From: DASUZB01 sp036377075
Lineage (GTDB): Bacteria; Actinomycetota; CALGFH01
Reading direction: 5' to 3'
NCBI GenBank assembly: GCA_036377075.1
Contig: DASUZB010000094.1
Span: 1-21,152, forward strand
Length of the DNA stretch: 21,152 nt
The stretch's first letter is position 1; each line of letters starts with the position of its first letter. A model generated the notes under the pieces. The model was given only the letters and a program-made list of their open reading frames with translations, was not told the DNA's origin and ran no database searches. Shown in pieces: positions 15,454-21,152 of the stretch. The position numbers and the translations under genes were made by a program.

Positions 15454-16136
15454 ACGCCCGCGACGAGATCCTCGCCCGGGTGCGTGGCGCGCTCGGCGAC
15501 GGCCCGGCGCCGGAGGCGCCGCGGCGCGACTACCGCACCGCCGACCGGGCGCCGGGGCTGGCCGCCGAGGAGCTGCTCGACCTGCTCGTCGACCGGCTGG
15601 TCGACTACCGCGCCCTGGTGCGGCGCTGCACCCCCGCCGAGGTCGCCGGCACGGTCGCCGCCGCACTCGCCGAGCGCGGGGCGCGCCGCGTGGTGGTCCC
15701 CGACGGGTTCCCGCGGGAGTGGCTCGCTGCGACCGGCGACGGCGTGGAGCCGGTCGGCGACGATCCGCCGCTGGCCGCCGCCGAGCTCGACCGGCTCGAC
15801 GGCGTCCTCACCACCTGCGCGTTGGCGATCGCCGAGACCGGCACGATCGTGCTCGACGCCGGCCCCGGCCAGGGCCGCCGCGCGCTCAGCCTGGTGCCCG
15901 ACTACCACCTGGTGGTGGTCGCCGCCGACCAGGTGGTCGCCACCGTCCCGCAGGGGGTCGCCCGCCTCGACCCGACCCGGCCCCTGACCTGGATCAGCGG
16001 CCCGAGCGCCACCAGCGACATCGAGCTGATCCGGGTCGAGGGCGTCCACGGCCCCCGCACCCTCGAGGTGGTCGTCGGCGCGCCGGGACCGGGCCAGCAA
16101 CCGGCGTCTGGGCCTTTGCGTCCCCGTCCAGGCTGA
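15450..16136 (+). CDS. lutC: L-lactate oxidation complex, subunit LutC (LUD domain)
   Basis: A 228-residue LutC/LldG protein consisting of one LUD domain. The family's closing signature is present: I-S-G-P-S-A-T-S-D-I-E-L-I-R-V-E-G-V-H-G, preceded by A-I-A-E-T-G-T-I-V-L-D. The GTG at 15450 overlaps the lutB stop codon (GTGA); a GGAGG about 13 bases upstream is too far to be a strong ribosome site, so coupling to lutB is likely. It is the last clear gene of the rhamnose/lactate operon. No obvious terminator hairpin follows before the hydrolase gene 35 bases downstream. Confidence 0.9.
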   Translation: MNARDEILARVRGALGDGPAPEAPRRDYRTADRAPGLAAEELLDLLVDRLVDYRALVRRCTPAEVAGTVAAALAERGARRVVVPDGFPREWLAATGDGVEPVGDDPPLAAAELDRLDGVLTTCALAIAETGTIVLDAGPGQGRRALSLVPDYHLVVVAADQVVATVPQGVARLDPTRPLTWISGPSATSDIELIRVEGVHGPRTLEVVVGAPGPGQQPASGPLRPRPG

Positions 16137-16171
16137 GGGTGTCGATTCGCAGCGAGACAGGAGGTCATCGG

Positions 16172-17011
16172 ATGACGGCAGGTCATTCCGTGGTGGAGCT
16201 GCCGCATGCCCGCCTTGCGGGCGGCCCCAGGACGCTTCTGGTGCTCCAGGGCCTCACCCTGGAGAACAAGGCGCCGAGCGGCCGTGCGCTGCGGCTGCTG
16301 CGGTGGGCGTACAAGCGGTACCTGCCCAGCCATACCGTCTTCCAGGTAGGGCGGCGGTCCGGCCTGCCGGCGGGTGCCACGACCCGCGACATGGCCGGCG
16401 ACTCCGCGCGGTGGACGCAGGGGAGGTTCGACGGCCCGGTCGACGTCGTCGGCTTCTCGACCGGTGGGGAGGTTGCCCAGTACCTCGCCGCCGACCATGG
16501 CGAGCTGGTTGGCAGGCTGGTGCTGAGCGACACCGGATGCCGGTTGGGCGAGGACGCCAAGGCGCTGCTGCGTGCCGCCCGCGACAAGGCCGCACGCGGC
16601 AGGGCGGCCGGGGCGCAGGCCGACGTCGCCGCGCACATGGACTTTGGGCGGCTGGGTGGAGGGCTCGTACGGCTGCTCGGTAAGCGCATGATGAAGGAAC
16701 CCGGCGACCCCTCGGACTACATCGCGACGCTGGACGCGGACCTGGCGCACGACGCGACCGAGGCACTGCCCAGGATCGACGCGCCCACGCCCGTCATCGC
16801 CGGGACCCAGGACTTCTTCTACCCTGAGCCGATCGTTCGTGAGACGGCCGAACGGGTCCCGAACGCCACGCTGCGGCTGTACGAGGGCGTTGGCCACCCG
16901 GTCGGCAGACCCGCAAGCGCCGGTTCGAGGACGACGTCCTGGCGTTCCTGGACGGCTGACACCACCCCGAGGGCGGTGGCGTGCCTCCCGCCCAGGCCCG
17001 ATGCGGGATGA
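16172..17011 (+). CDS. Alpha/beta hydrolase with a frameshifted C-terminus
   Basis: A 279-residue reading frame with an alpha/beta hydrolase fold. The nucleophile is Ser96 in G-F-S-T-G-G, the acid is probably Asp214 in G-T-Q-D-F-F-Y-P, and the base is His242 in G-V-G-H. AGGAGG lies 7 bases before the ATG, the best ribosome site in this half of the window. After His242 the frame yields Ser/Arg/Thr/Pro-rich sequence unlike the family. A -1 shift near 16900-16912 instead gives R-K-R-R-F-E-D-D-V-L-A-F-L-D-G and a stop at 16957-16959, a normal end for such enzymes, followed at once by a terminator-like hairpin. So one base seems to be missing, by mutation or sequencing error. All three catalytic residues precede the shift. 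The substrate is unknown; there is no clear link to rhamnose. Confidence 0.75.
   Translation: MTAGHSVVELPHARLAGGPRTLLVLQGLTLENKAPSGRALRLLRWAYKRYLPSHTVFQVGRRSGLPAGATTRDMAGDSARWTQGRFDGPVDVVGFSTGGEVAQYLAADHGELVGRLVLSDTGCRLGEDAKALLRAARDKAARGRAAGAQADVAAHMDFGRLGGGLVRLLGKRMMKEPGDPSDYIATLDADLAHDATEALPRIDAPTPVIAGTQDFFYPEPIVRETAERVPNATLRLYEGVGHPVGRPASAGSRTTSWRSWTADTTPRAVACLPPRPDAG
16960..16978 (+). terminator. Hairpin just after the ancestral hydrolase stop
   Basis: CACC-A-CCC (16960-16967) pairs with GGG-C-GGTG (16971-16978), with one internal mismatch and a 3-base loop. It begins directly after the TGA of the alternative frame (16957-16959). No T-run follows, which is common in high-GC actinobacteria. 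It falls inside the present reading frame, supporting the view that the gene originally ended at 16959. Confidence 0.35.
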
Positions 17012-17040
17012 AGAAGACGTCGGTTCCGGTTCAGGCGCCG

Positions 17041-17070
17041 ACATCTGATAACATCGTCATACATCGTTAG
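17041..17070 (+). promoter_or_regulatory. Three 10-bp direct repeats at the toxin-antitoxin promoter
   Basis: ACATCTGATA, ACATCGTCAT and ACATCGTTAG follow one another with no gap, each beginning ACATC. A spacing of 10 bases puts each copy on the same face of the helix. The block overlaps a possible -10 (GATAAC, 17047-17052) and ends 20 bases before the antitoxin start. Antitoxins usually repress their own operon, so this is a likely antitoxin-binding site. Confidence 0.5.
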
Positions 17071-17090
17071 CTCCCTTGAGAGGACTGGCA

Positions 17091-17519
17091 ATGGCGCACT
17101 CTGCCGCTGCGAAGCAGCCGCTCGCCTTCCGGGTCCTGCCAGCCACGCTGGAGCATCTGCGACGCCGGGCCCGCGAGGCGGGCCAGCCGCAGACAGCCCT
17201 CGCCGAGCGCTACATCGAAGAGGGTCTGCGGATGGACGAGCACCCGTTGATCTACTTCCGCGACGGCGCCGCCGGCCGCCGCCCGGCGCTGCTCGGCACC
17301 CGCCTCGACGTCGCCGACGTCGTCGAGACGATCCACCAGAACGGCAACTCGGTGGAGCGGACCGCCGCCTACCTCGAACTTCCCCTCGACCGTGTGGAAG
17401 CGTGCCTGCGCTACTACGCCGACTACCGTGAGGAGATCGACGACTGGATCGAACGTTCCCGCGCGATCGCCGAGCGCGAGGAGGAACGCTGGCGCCGCCG
17501 TGGTGAGGCACTGGCATGA
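17091..17519 (+). CDS. DUF433-family antitoxin
   Basis: A 142-residue protein. Residues 52-120 match the DUF433 (VapB45-like) pattern: Y-F-R-D-G, G-T-R-L-D-V-A-D-V-V-E-T, then A-A-Y-L-E-L-P-L-D-R-V and L-R-Y-Y-A-D-Y-R-E-E-I-D. The N-terminal 45 residues look like a short DNA-binding segment with basic helices. The C-terminus is a highly charged helix (E-R-E-E-E-R-W-R-R-R), the usual toxin-contact part. GAGAGGA (17078-17084) lies 6 bases before the ATG. The gene overlaps the next by 4 bases (ATGA). Together they form a type II toxin-antitoxin pair in which this protein would bind and neutralise the nuclease. Confidence 0.85.
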   Translation: MAHSAAAKQPLAFRVLPATLEHLRRRAREAGQPQTALAERYIEEGLRMDEHPLIYFRDGAAGRRPALLGTRLDVADVVETIHQNGNSVERTAAYLELPLDRVEACLRYYADYREEIDDWIERSRAIAEREEERWRRRGEALA

Positions 17520-17899
17520 GGCTGTTGCTGGACGAGCACTTCTCACCGGCGATCGCGCGCCAGCTCCGCGCCCGCGACCACGACGTCGTCGCGGTCGTCG
17601 AGCGCCCGGACCTGATCGGCCTCGCCGACGAGGAGCTCCTTCGGCGGATGGCGCAAGAAGAGCGGACGATCTTGACCAACAACGTCAAGGACTTCGTGCC
17701 CCTCACCGGCCGCATGGCAGCGGATGGCGACGGGCACTCCGGCATCCTACTCACCTCGGACAGGAGCTTTCCCAGGCACGTCGACGCGATCGGCCGCATG
17801 GTGGCCGCGCTGGACGAGTTCCTGCGTCGTCACCCGGCCAAGGACAGCCTCCGCAACCAGATCGAGTGGCTCACCACGCCGAGCGCGGCCGCCGGGTAA
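17516..17899 (+). CDS. DUF5615 PIN-like toxin
   Basis: A 127-residue protein of the DUF5615 PIN-like family. It begins M-R-L-L-L-D-E-H-F-S-P, with acidic residues Asp6 and Glu7, and carries L-T-N-N-V-K-D-F (53-60) with Asp59, resembling the metal-binding acidic residues of PIN nucleases. Relatives are predicted or shown RNases acting as toxins. The start overlaps the antitoxin stop, so translation is coupled. Length is normal for the family and no residue looks lost. RNA target unknown. Confidence 0.85.
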   Translation: MRLLLDEHFSPAIARQLRARDHDVVAVVERPDLIGLADEELLRRMAQEERTILTNNVKDFVPLTGRMAADGDGHSGILLTSDRSFPRHVDAIGRMVAALDEFLRRHPAKDSLRNQIEWLTTPSAAAG

Positions 17900-17916
17900 G
17901 GGCGCCGTCGACGGTT

Positions 17917-17936
17917 CGGCCGGGCCGCCCCGGCTG
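17917..17936. terminator. Terminator-like hairpin between convergent genes
   Basis: GCCGGG (17919-17924) and CCCGGC (17929-17934) form a perfect 6-bp stem with a 4-base loop, extended by a G-T wobble and a C-G pair. It lies between the toxin stop (17899) and the stop of the convergent TetR gene (17949), where a two-way terminator would be expected. There is no T-run on either side. Confidence 0.35.
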
Positions 17937-17948
17937 CGCAGGCGGCGT

Positions 17949-18602
17949 TCAGGGAAGGAGCGCCCGGGCGAGGGTGTCGGCGAGCCAGTCGCGGTAGCGC
18001 TCGGGGGACCAGCCGCGCTGGGTGACGAGCAGGTCGTGGACGGCGTGGGCGTTGAGCGTCCACAGCACGTCGCGGGCCTCCTGGACCGGGACGTCGGGCC
18101 GCAGGGCGCCGCGGTCGGCGAGCAGTTGGGCGAAGCGGCCCATGCCGGCGAGCCGCTGGGCTTCCAGCTGCCTGGCCACCTCGGCGAGCTCGGGCTCGGC
18201 CGCGGCCGCCTCGCCCAGGACGCGCAGCAGCGGCCCGACCCTGGCGTGGATGCCGGGCTGGGTGGCCGCGTACAGCTCGAGCTGGCGCCGCGGGTCGGTC
18301 TCGGCGATGACGGCCTGGATGGCCGGCCGCTCGTCGGGCGGCCGTTCCGCGCGTGCCGCGCCGCCGGCGACGGCGGCCTCCACCACGGCCTTGAACAGGC
18401 CCGCCTTGCTGCCGTAGGCGCGGTAGACGGTCTCGACGACCACGCCGGCGGCCGTGGCGATGCTGGCAAGCGTCGTGCCGGCGTAGCCGCGTTGCAGGAA
18501 CGGCTCGTGGGCGGCGACCAGGATGTCGTGGCGGGTCTGGGCCGCCTGGGCTTGTCGGCGGCGGGAGTCGTAGCGGCGGCGGGGCTTGACACCCTCACTC
18601 AT
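17949..18602 (-). CDS. TetR-family transcriptional regulator
   Basis: A 217-residue TetR regulator. A basic N-terminal arm (P-R-R-R-Y-D-S-R-R-R) precedes a helix-turn-helix at residues 24-70: I-L-V-A-A-H-E-P-F-L-Q-R-G-Y-A-G-T-T, then I-A-T-A-A-G-V and V-E-T-V-Y-R-A-Y-G-S-K-A-G-L-F. The alpha-helical C-terminal half is the ligand/dimer domain and resembles the common actinobacterial TetR_C form. The ATG at 18602 has GAGG about 11 bases upstream, rather distant. It is divergent from the SnoaL-like gene across a 99-base gap with a repeat block at 18638-18653, so it probably represses that gene. Ligand unknown. Confidence 0.88.
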   Translation of the reverse strand: MSEGVKPRRRYDSRRRQAQAAQTRHDILVAAHEPFLQRGYAGTTLASIATAAGVVVETVYRAYGSKAGLFKAVVEAAVAGGAARAERPPDERPAIQAVIAETDPRRQLELYAATQPGIHARVGPLLRVLGEAAAAEPELAEVARQLEAQRLAGMGRFAQLLADRGALRPDVPVQEARDVLWTLNAHAVHDLLVTQRGWSPERYRDWLADTLARALLP

Positions 18603-18637
18603 TCAGTAGCATCCTCATGACATCAAATCAGGCTCGC

Positions 18638-18653
18638 TCTAGCTAATTCTAGC
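18638..18653. promoter_or_regulatory. Candidate TetR operator
   Basis: The hexamer TCTAGC occurs at 18638-18643 and again at 18648-18653, one helical turn apart. Within it, GCTA-ATTC-TAGC (18642-18653) is a 4+4+4 inverted repeat. The block is the A+T-rich part of the divergent TetR/SnoaL gap. Binding is inferred from position only; the arms are short. Confidence 0.35.
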
Positions 18654-18665
18654 AGGGCCGGGGGG

Positions 18666-18686
18666 CGCCGTGGCCCGGTCACGGCG
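18666..18686 (+). promoter_or_regulatory. 5' leader hairpin before the SnoaL-like gene
   Basis: CGCCGTG (18666-18672) and CACGGCG (18680-18686) form a perfect 7-bp stem with a 7-base loop, ending 4 bases before the AAGGAG ribosome site at 18690-18695. It could modulate translation or be incidental in G+C-rich DNA. Confidence 0.25.
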
Positions 18687-18701
18687 AGGAAGGAGCCCGT
18701 C

Positions 18702-19139
18702 ATGGCCGAGGACCTCAAGGCCATCGCACGGCGGACCTTGGAGGAGATCTTCCCCAGCGGCGACGCCGCCGCCCTCGCCGAGGTGGTGCACGCCGACGTG
18801 GTCAACCACGAGGCCCCGCCCGGCGCGCCGCAGGGATTGGACGGGATGACCCAGACCATGCGCTGGCTGGGGCGGGCGTTCTCCGACCGGCGCTACGAGG
18901 TCCACCAGGTCGTCGGCGAGGGTGACACCGTGGTCGTCTACTGCACCTTCCACGGCCGCCACACCGGGGAGTTCATGGGCCTGGCCCCGACCGGCCGCTC
19001 CATCGCCGTCCGCCAGGCGCACGTCGTCCGCTTCCAGGACGGCAAGGGCATCGAGCACTGGGCGGTCCGTGACGACCTCGCCATGCTGCGCCAGCTCGGC
19101 GCGCTCCCCCGCCGGGCCGTGGCGGCGGCCACGGGATGA
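18702..19139 (+). CDS. SnoaL-like / ester cyclase family protein
   Basis: A 145-residue protein with an NTF2-like fold of the SnoaL polyketide cyclase/ester cyclase family. Supporting segments are a first helix ending I-F-P-S-G-D, V-N-H-E-A-P-P-G (the conserved N-H-x-x-P of the family), a middle R-Y-E-V-H-Q-V-V-G-E-G-D-T-V-V-V, H-T-G-E-F-M-G-L-A-P-T-G-R-S-I and a closing W-A-V-R-D-D-L-A-M-L-R-Q-L-G. AAGGAG is 6 bases before the ATG. Most such stand-alone members have no known substrate. There is no polyketide gene nearby, so a cyclase role is not supported. The divergent TetR protein probably controls it. The stop codon lies within the loop of the hairpin at 19117-19151. Confidence 0.82.
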   Translation: MAEDLKAIARRTLEEIFPSGDAAALAEVVHADVVNHEAPPGAPQGLDGMTQTMRWLGRAFSDRRYEVHQVVGEGDTVVVYCTFHGRHTGEFMGLAPTGRSIAVRQAHVVRFQDGKGIEHWAVRDDLAMLRQLGALPRRAVAAATG

Positions 19140-19151
19140 CCGCCGCCACGG
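19117..19151 (+). terminator. 12-bp stem-loop across the stop codon of the SnoaL-like gene
   Basis: CCGTGGCGGCGG (19117-19128) pairs perfectly with CCGCCGCCACGG (19140-19151), leaving an 11-base loop that holds the TGA stop (19137-19139). No T-run follows. It is the strongest hairpin near this gene end and is read as a terminator or 3' protecting structure. Confidence 0.55.
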
Positions 19152-19338
19152 GCGCGGTCGTTCAGTTGATCGTCACCCAGCGGTGTGGATGGTGAACTCG
19201 TCCATCGTGCTCCCTCTGCCATGCGGGCCGGTCGGTAGGTGGCCCGCGCCTCGACCGGCACGATGCGCGCGGCGTCGCCACGCCTCAATTCCCTCGCAGG
19301 GAAGTGCGCTGCGCCGAGGACCGCCTAGACTCGCGGCC
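19152..19338. other. Intergenic stretch with small hairpins, no convincing gene
   Basis: Nothing here supports a full gene. It holds a 7-bp stem, GCGGGCC (19223-19229) with GGCCCGC (19241-19247), and a short perfect repeat, TTCCCT-CGC-AGGGAA (19289-19303). On the minus strand a ten-codon frame (19205-19173) starts with ATG after a good GGGAG site and ends quickly in TGA; it may be a broken gene start. A TAGACT (19326-19331) 7 bases before the ATG at 19339 resembles a leaderless promoter. Confidence 0.5.
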
Positions 19339-19609
19339 ATGTTCGCCTGGCTGCTCGGCGGCGAGCGGTCGGAGCAGCCGGCCAACGTCCTGCGGCTCAT
19401 GTTCGACCGGCTGGGCTGCGCCCGTTCGTGACTTCAGCGCGGCGCCGGTGCCGGTGATCCCGGTGGCGTTCCGCAAGGACGGGCTCGACGTCAGCTACGT
19501 CTCCATGGTCACGACCGTGGGCACGCCGCAGGACGTGACCGCGCAGGAGCTCCGCATCGAGAGCTTCTTCCCGGCCGACGAGGCGACCGAGGCGCGGCGC
19601 TGGTCCTGA
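19339..19609 (+). pseudogene. Decayed XRE-family regulator (MmyB-like ligand domain)
   Basis: Three pieces of one protein family appear in order but in three frames. In frame from 19339: A-N-V-L-R-L-M-F-D. From 19416 in another frame: L-R-P-F-V. From about 19440 in the third frame to the stop at 19607-19609: P-V-I-P-V-A-F-R-K-D-G, then V-G-T-P-Q-D-V-T-A-Q-E-L-R-I-E-S-F-F-P-A-D-E-A-T. Together these match the MmyB-like ligand-binding region of actinobacterial XRE regulators (N-A-L-R-L, F-G-T-P-x-D-V-T, E-S-F-F-P-A-D). The N-terminal helix-turn-helix and the middle of the ligand domain are missing, so at least two deletions and frameshifts have occurred. A leaderless-type TAGACT sits before the first piece. 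Confidence 0.65.
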
Positions 19610-19673
19610 ACCCCGACGGGCCTCGCGCGCTTCAGGCAGGTCTCCTCAGGCCCAGCACAAGTGGCTCATCCGG

Positions 19674-20597
19674 TCAATCCGTGGGCCGGCGAGCTTGGTT
19701 CAGCTCGCGAGCGACCGCCCAGGCGTCCGCCACCGGACCCACGTGCCCGAGCTTGTCGGGGTTCTGCACCGAACGGATCGTCTGGATCCGCCCGTCCAGT
19801 ACGTCAAGCGTCAAGGTATTGAGCACCTTGGCGTCCCGATCGCGGAAGATCGCGCCCGGCTGGCCGTTCACCTCGTGTGGATCCACCTCCACTCCGATCC
19901 GGACCAGCCAAGGGACGATCGAGGCAAGCGCGCGGGCCACGTTCTCGACGCCGATGACTGGCCTGGCCCATTGCGGGGCCTTGCCGCCGCCGTCCCCGAC
20001 TATCTGAACGTCAGCGGCGAGCAGGTCCCGCAGGCCGTCGACGTCGCCTTCGCGCAGCGCGTCGAAGAACTGCGCCGCCAGCTCATCCCGTTCCCGGCGA
20101 TCCGCCTCGAACCGAGGGCGCCCCGCGTCCATGTGGCGCCGTGCCCGCACCGCGAGTTGGCGGCACGCCGCCTCCGACCTCTCCACGGCCGATGCGACCT
20201 CGGGGAAGCTGAACCCGAACACCTCGCGCAGCACGAAGACCGCCCGCTCGAGCGGGCTGAGCCGCTCGAGCAGCAACAGGGCGGCCATCGACACCGAGTC
20301 GGCTAACTCAGCCGACCGCTCTGGGTCCTCATAGGGATCAGTGAGCAGCGGTTCGGGGAACCACTGGCCGACGTACTTCTCCCGCCGGACGCGGGCCGAG
20401 CGCAGCACGTCGATCGAGATCCGGGTCACCGCGGCCGAGAGGAAGGCCTTGGTCGAGGTGGGTTGCGTCGGAGAGGTCTCGAATCGCAGCCAGGCCTCCT
20501 GGACCGCGTCCTCGGCCTCACTCACGCTGCCGAGGATCCGGTAGGCGATCGCGAACAGCAGCGGCCGCAGCTCCTCGAACTCCTCGGCCCGGGTCAC
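19674..20597 (-). CDS. ECF41-type sigma factor with fused SnoaL-like domain
   Basis: A 307-residue ECF sigma factor. Region 2 covers residues 8-75 (D-A-V-Q-E-A-W-L-R-F at 30-39), the linker has W-F-P-E-P-L-L (79-85), and region 4 covers 112-156 (L-S-P-L-E-R-A-V-F-V-L-R-E-V-F-G-F-S-F-P-E-V-A). The C-terminal SnoaL-like extension carries D-G-G-G-K (202-206) and N-P-D-K-L (279-283). These match the described ECF41 signatures (WLP, DGGGK and NPDKL), in which the extension replaces an anti-sigma factor as the control part. The GTG at 20597 is chosen for GAAGGG about 5 bases upstream and the 4-base overlap (GTGA) with the epimerase gene before it. ECF41 factors typically control an adjacent carboxymuconolactone decarboxylase, oxidoreductase or epimerase gene; here the epimerase fits. 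Confidence 0.92.
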   Translation of the reverse strand: MTRAEEFEELRPLLFAIAYRILGSVSEAEDAVQEAWLRFETSPTQPTSTKAFLSAAVTRISIDVLRSARVRREKYVGQWFPEPLLTDPYEDPERSAELADSVSMAALLLLERLSPLERAVFVLREVFGFSFPEVASAVERSEAACRQLAVRARRHMDAGRPRFEADRRERDELAAQFFDALREGDVDGLRDLLAADVQIVGDGGGKAPQWARPVIGVENVARALASIVPWLVRIGVEVDPHEVNGQPGAIFRDRDAKVLNTLTLDVLDGRIQTIRSVQNPDKLGHVGPVADAWAVARELNQARRPTD

Positions 20598-21152
20598 GCC
20601 AACCCTTCCTTGAAGCCGTCGCGCCACGAGGGGTAGCGCAGCTCCCAGCCGAGCTCCCGCTTGGCCTTGGCGTTGGAGAAACCGCGCCCCTCGGTCATCA
20701 TGCCCACCACCATCTCGCCGGCCAGCAGCCGGGCCAGCCACGCTGGGACCCGCCGCGGCGGTTTGGCCCCGGCGCACTCCGCGAGATAGGGAAGCCACTC
20801 GCTGACCGGTGCCGGCTCGTCATCGACGATGTTGAACACGCCCTTCGCCTGCCGTTCCACCGCCAGGACGGTAGCGCTCGCCGCGTCGTCGACGTGCACC
20901 CACGAGACGTAGCCGGTGCCACCCCCGACGAGCGGGAACATCCGCTTGCGCACGAACTTGACCTGATCGTCGTTGGCGCCCGGCCCGTAGAACGCGCCGT
21001 AGCGCAGGGCCGCGCCACCAGCCCTGACGACGACGTCCTCGAGGTGGTTGATCGCCTTCGTCCCCTCCACCACCTCCAACGGGTCCTCCTCGGTCTTGAC
21101 CCATCCGCCCTCGCGGATTCCATTGAAGCTGGCGTGGCTCTGCGCGACGAAG
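20594..21152 (-). CDS. NAD(P)-dependent epimerase/oxidoreductase, 5' end beyond window
   Basis: The last 185 residues of an extended short-chain dehydrogenase/epimerase; the reading frame runs on past 21152, so the Rossmann nucleotide motif and true start are outside. Visible elements include S-F-N-G-I-R-E-G-G-W-V-K-T-E-E-D-P-L, A-L-R-Y-G-A-F-Y-G-P-G, the substrate/cofactor segment W-V-H-V-D-D-A-A-S-A, F-N-I-V-D-D-E-P, and the end S-N-A-K-A-K-R-E-L-G-W. These fit the NAD-dependent epimerases that accompany ECF41 sigma genes. The Tyr of the catalytic Y-x-x-x-K pair is not visible at the expected place (the visible region has E-G-T-K), so the catalytic centre cannot be confirmed. It overlaps the sigma gene by 4 bases and is transcribed before it. 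Confidence 0.85.
   Translation of the reverse strand, partial: FVAQSHASFNGIREGGWVKTEEDPLEVVEGTKAINHLEDVVVRAGGAALRYGAFYGPGANDDQVKFVRKRMFPLVGGGTGYVSWVHVDDAASATVLAVERQAKGVFNIVDDEPAPVSEWLPYLAECAGAKPPRRVPAWLARLLAGEMVVGMMTEGRGFSNAKAKRELGWELRYPSWRDGFKEGLA

Noticed and set aside
14864..16171. In-frame upstream extension of the hydrolase gene
   Set aside because: It crosses lutB and lutC; AGGAGG and ATG at 16172 give a clear start.
19610..19673. Possible terminator GGGCCT...AGGCCC between the pseudogene and the sigma gene
   Set aside because: The arms are short with a loop of about 25 bases and no T-run.
1..21152. CRISPR arrays, tRNA or rRNA genes, transposase genes and long terminal repeats
   Set aside because: No regularly spaced repeats, no cloverleaf or conserved RNA segments, and no transposase motifs were found by reading; short RNAs cannot be fully excluded without a covariance search.

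Overview
The window is about 21 kb of very G+C-rich bacterial DNA (roughly three quarters G+C by eye). GTG starts, many 4-base start/stop overlaps, leaderless-looking promoters, an ECF41-type sigma factor and TetR, MarR and LacI regulators point to an actinomycete or another high-GC Actinomycetota. No rRNA, tRNA, CRISPR array or intact insertion sequence was seen.

Left flank (1-1856): a short MarR-like C-terminal remnant, then an intact MarR regulator (minus strand) divergent from a zinc-independent quinone-oxidoreductase-like protein. The gap between them holds a perfect 8+6+8 inverted repeat overlapping the promoters. The oxidoreductase seems to have lost about 25-30 residues inside its nucleotide-binding fold.

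Core (1930-16136): a LacI-family regulator (minus strand) faces a ten-gene plus-strand operon that looks like a complete route from external L-rhamnose to pyruvate. The operon holds an ABC importer (ATPase, two permeases, lipoprotein binding protein), mutarotase, isomerase, a fused rhamnulose-1-phosphate aldolase/lactaldehyde dehydrogenase, rhamnulokinase, and the three LutABC subunits that oxidise L-lactate. The inferred flow is L-rhamnose, L-rhamnulose, L-rhamnulose-1-phosphate, DHAP plus L-lactaldehyde, L-lactate, pyruvate. A LacI-type operator lies at the operon promoter and a second near-consensus copy lies on the regulator's stop codon. A 17-bp stem follows the binding-protein gene.

Right flank (16172-21152): an alpha/beta hydrolase whose C-terminus is frameshifted; a DUF433/DUF5615 toxin-antitoxin pair with three 10-bp repeats in its promoter; a TetR regulator divergent from a SnoaL-like protein; a decayed XRE/MmyB-like regulator; and, on the minus strand, an NAD-dependent epimerase (cut by the window end) overlapping an ECF41 sigma factor with a fused SnoaL-like domain. 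Remnants, frameshifts and a TA module make the flanks look like a turnover zone around a stable catabolic island.

I did not see a clearly new system. The most useful leads are the operator pair around the regulator, the strong stem-loop inside the operon, the rhamnose-to-pyruvate fusion of pathways, and the partly deleted genes.
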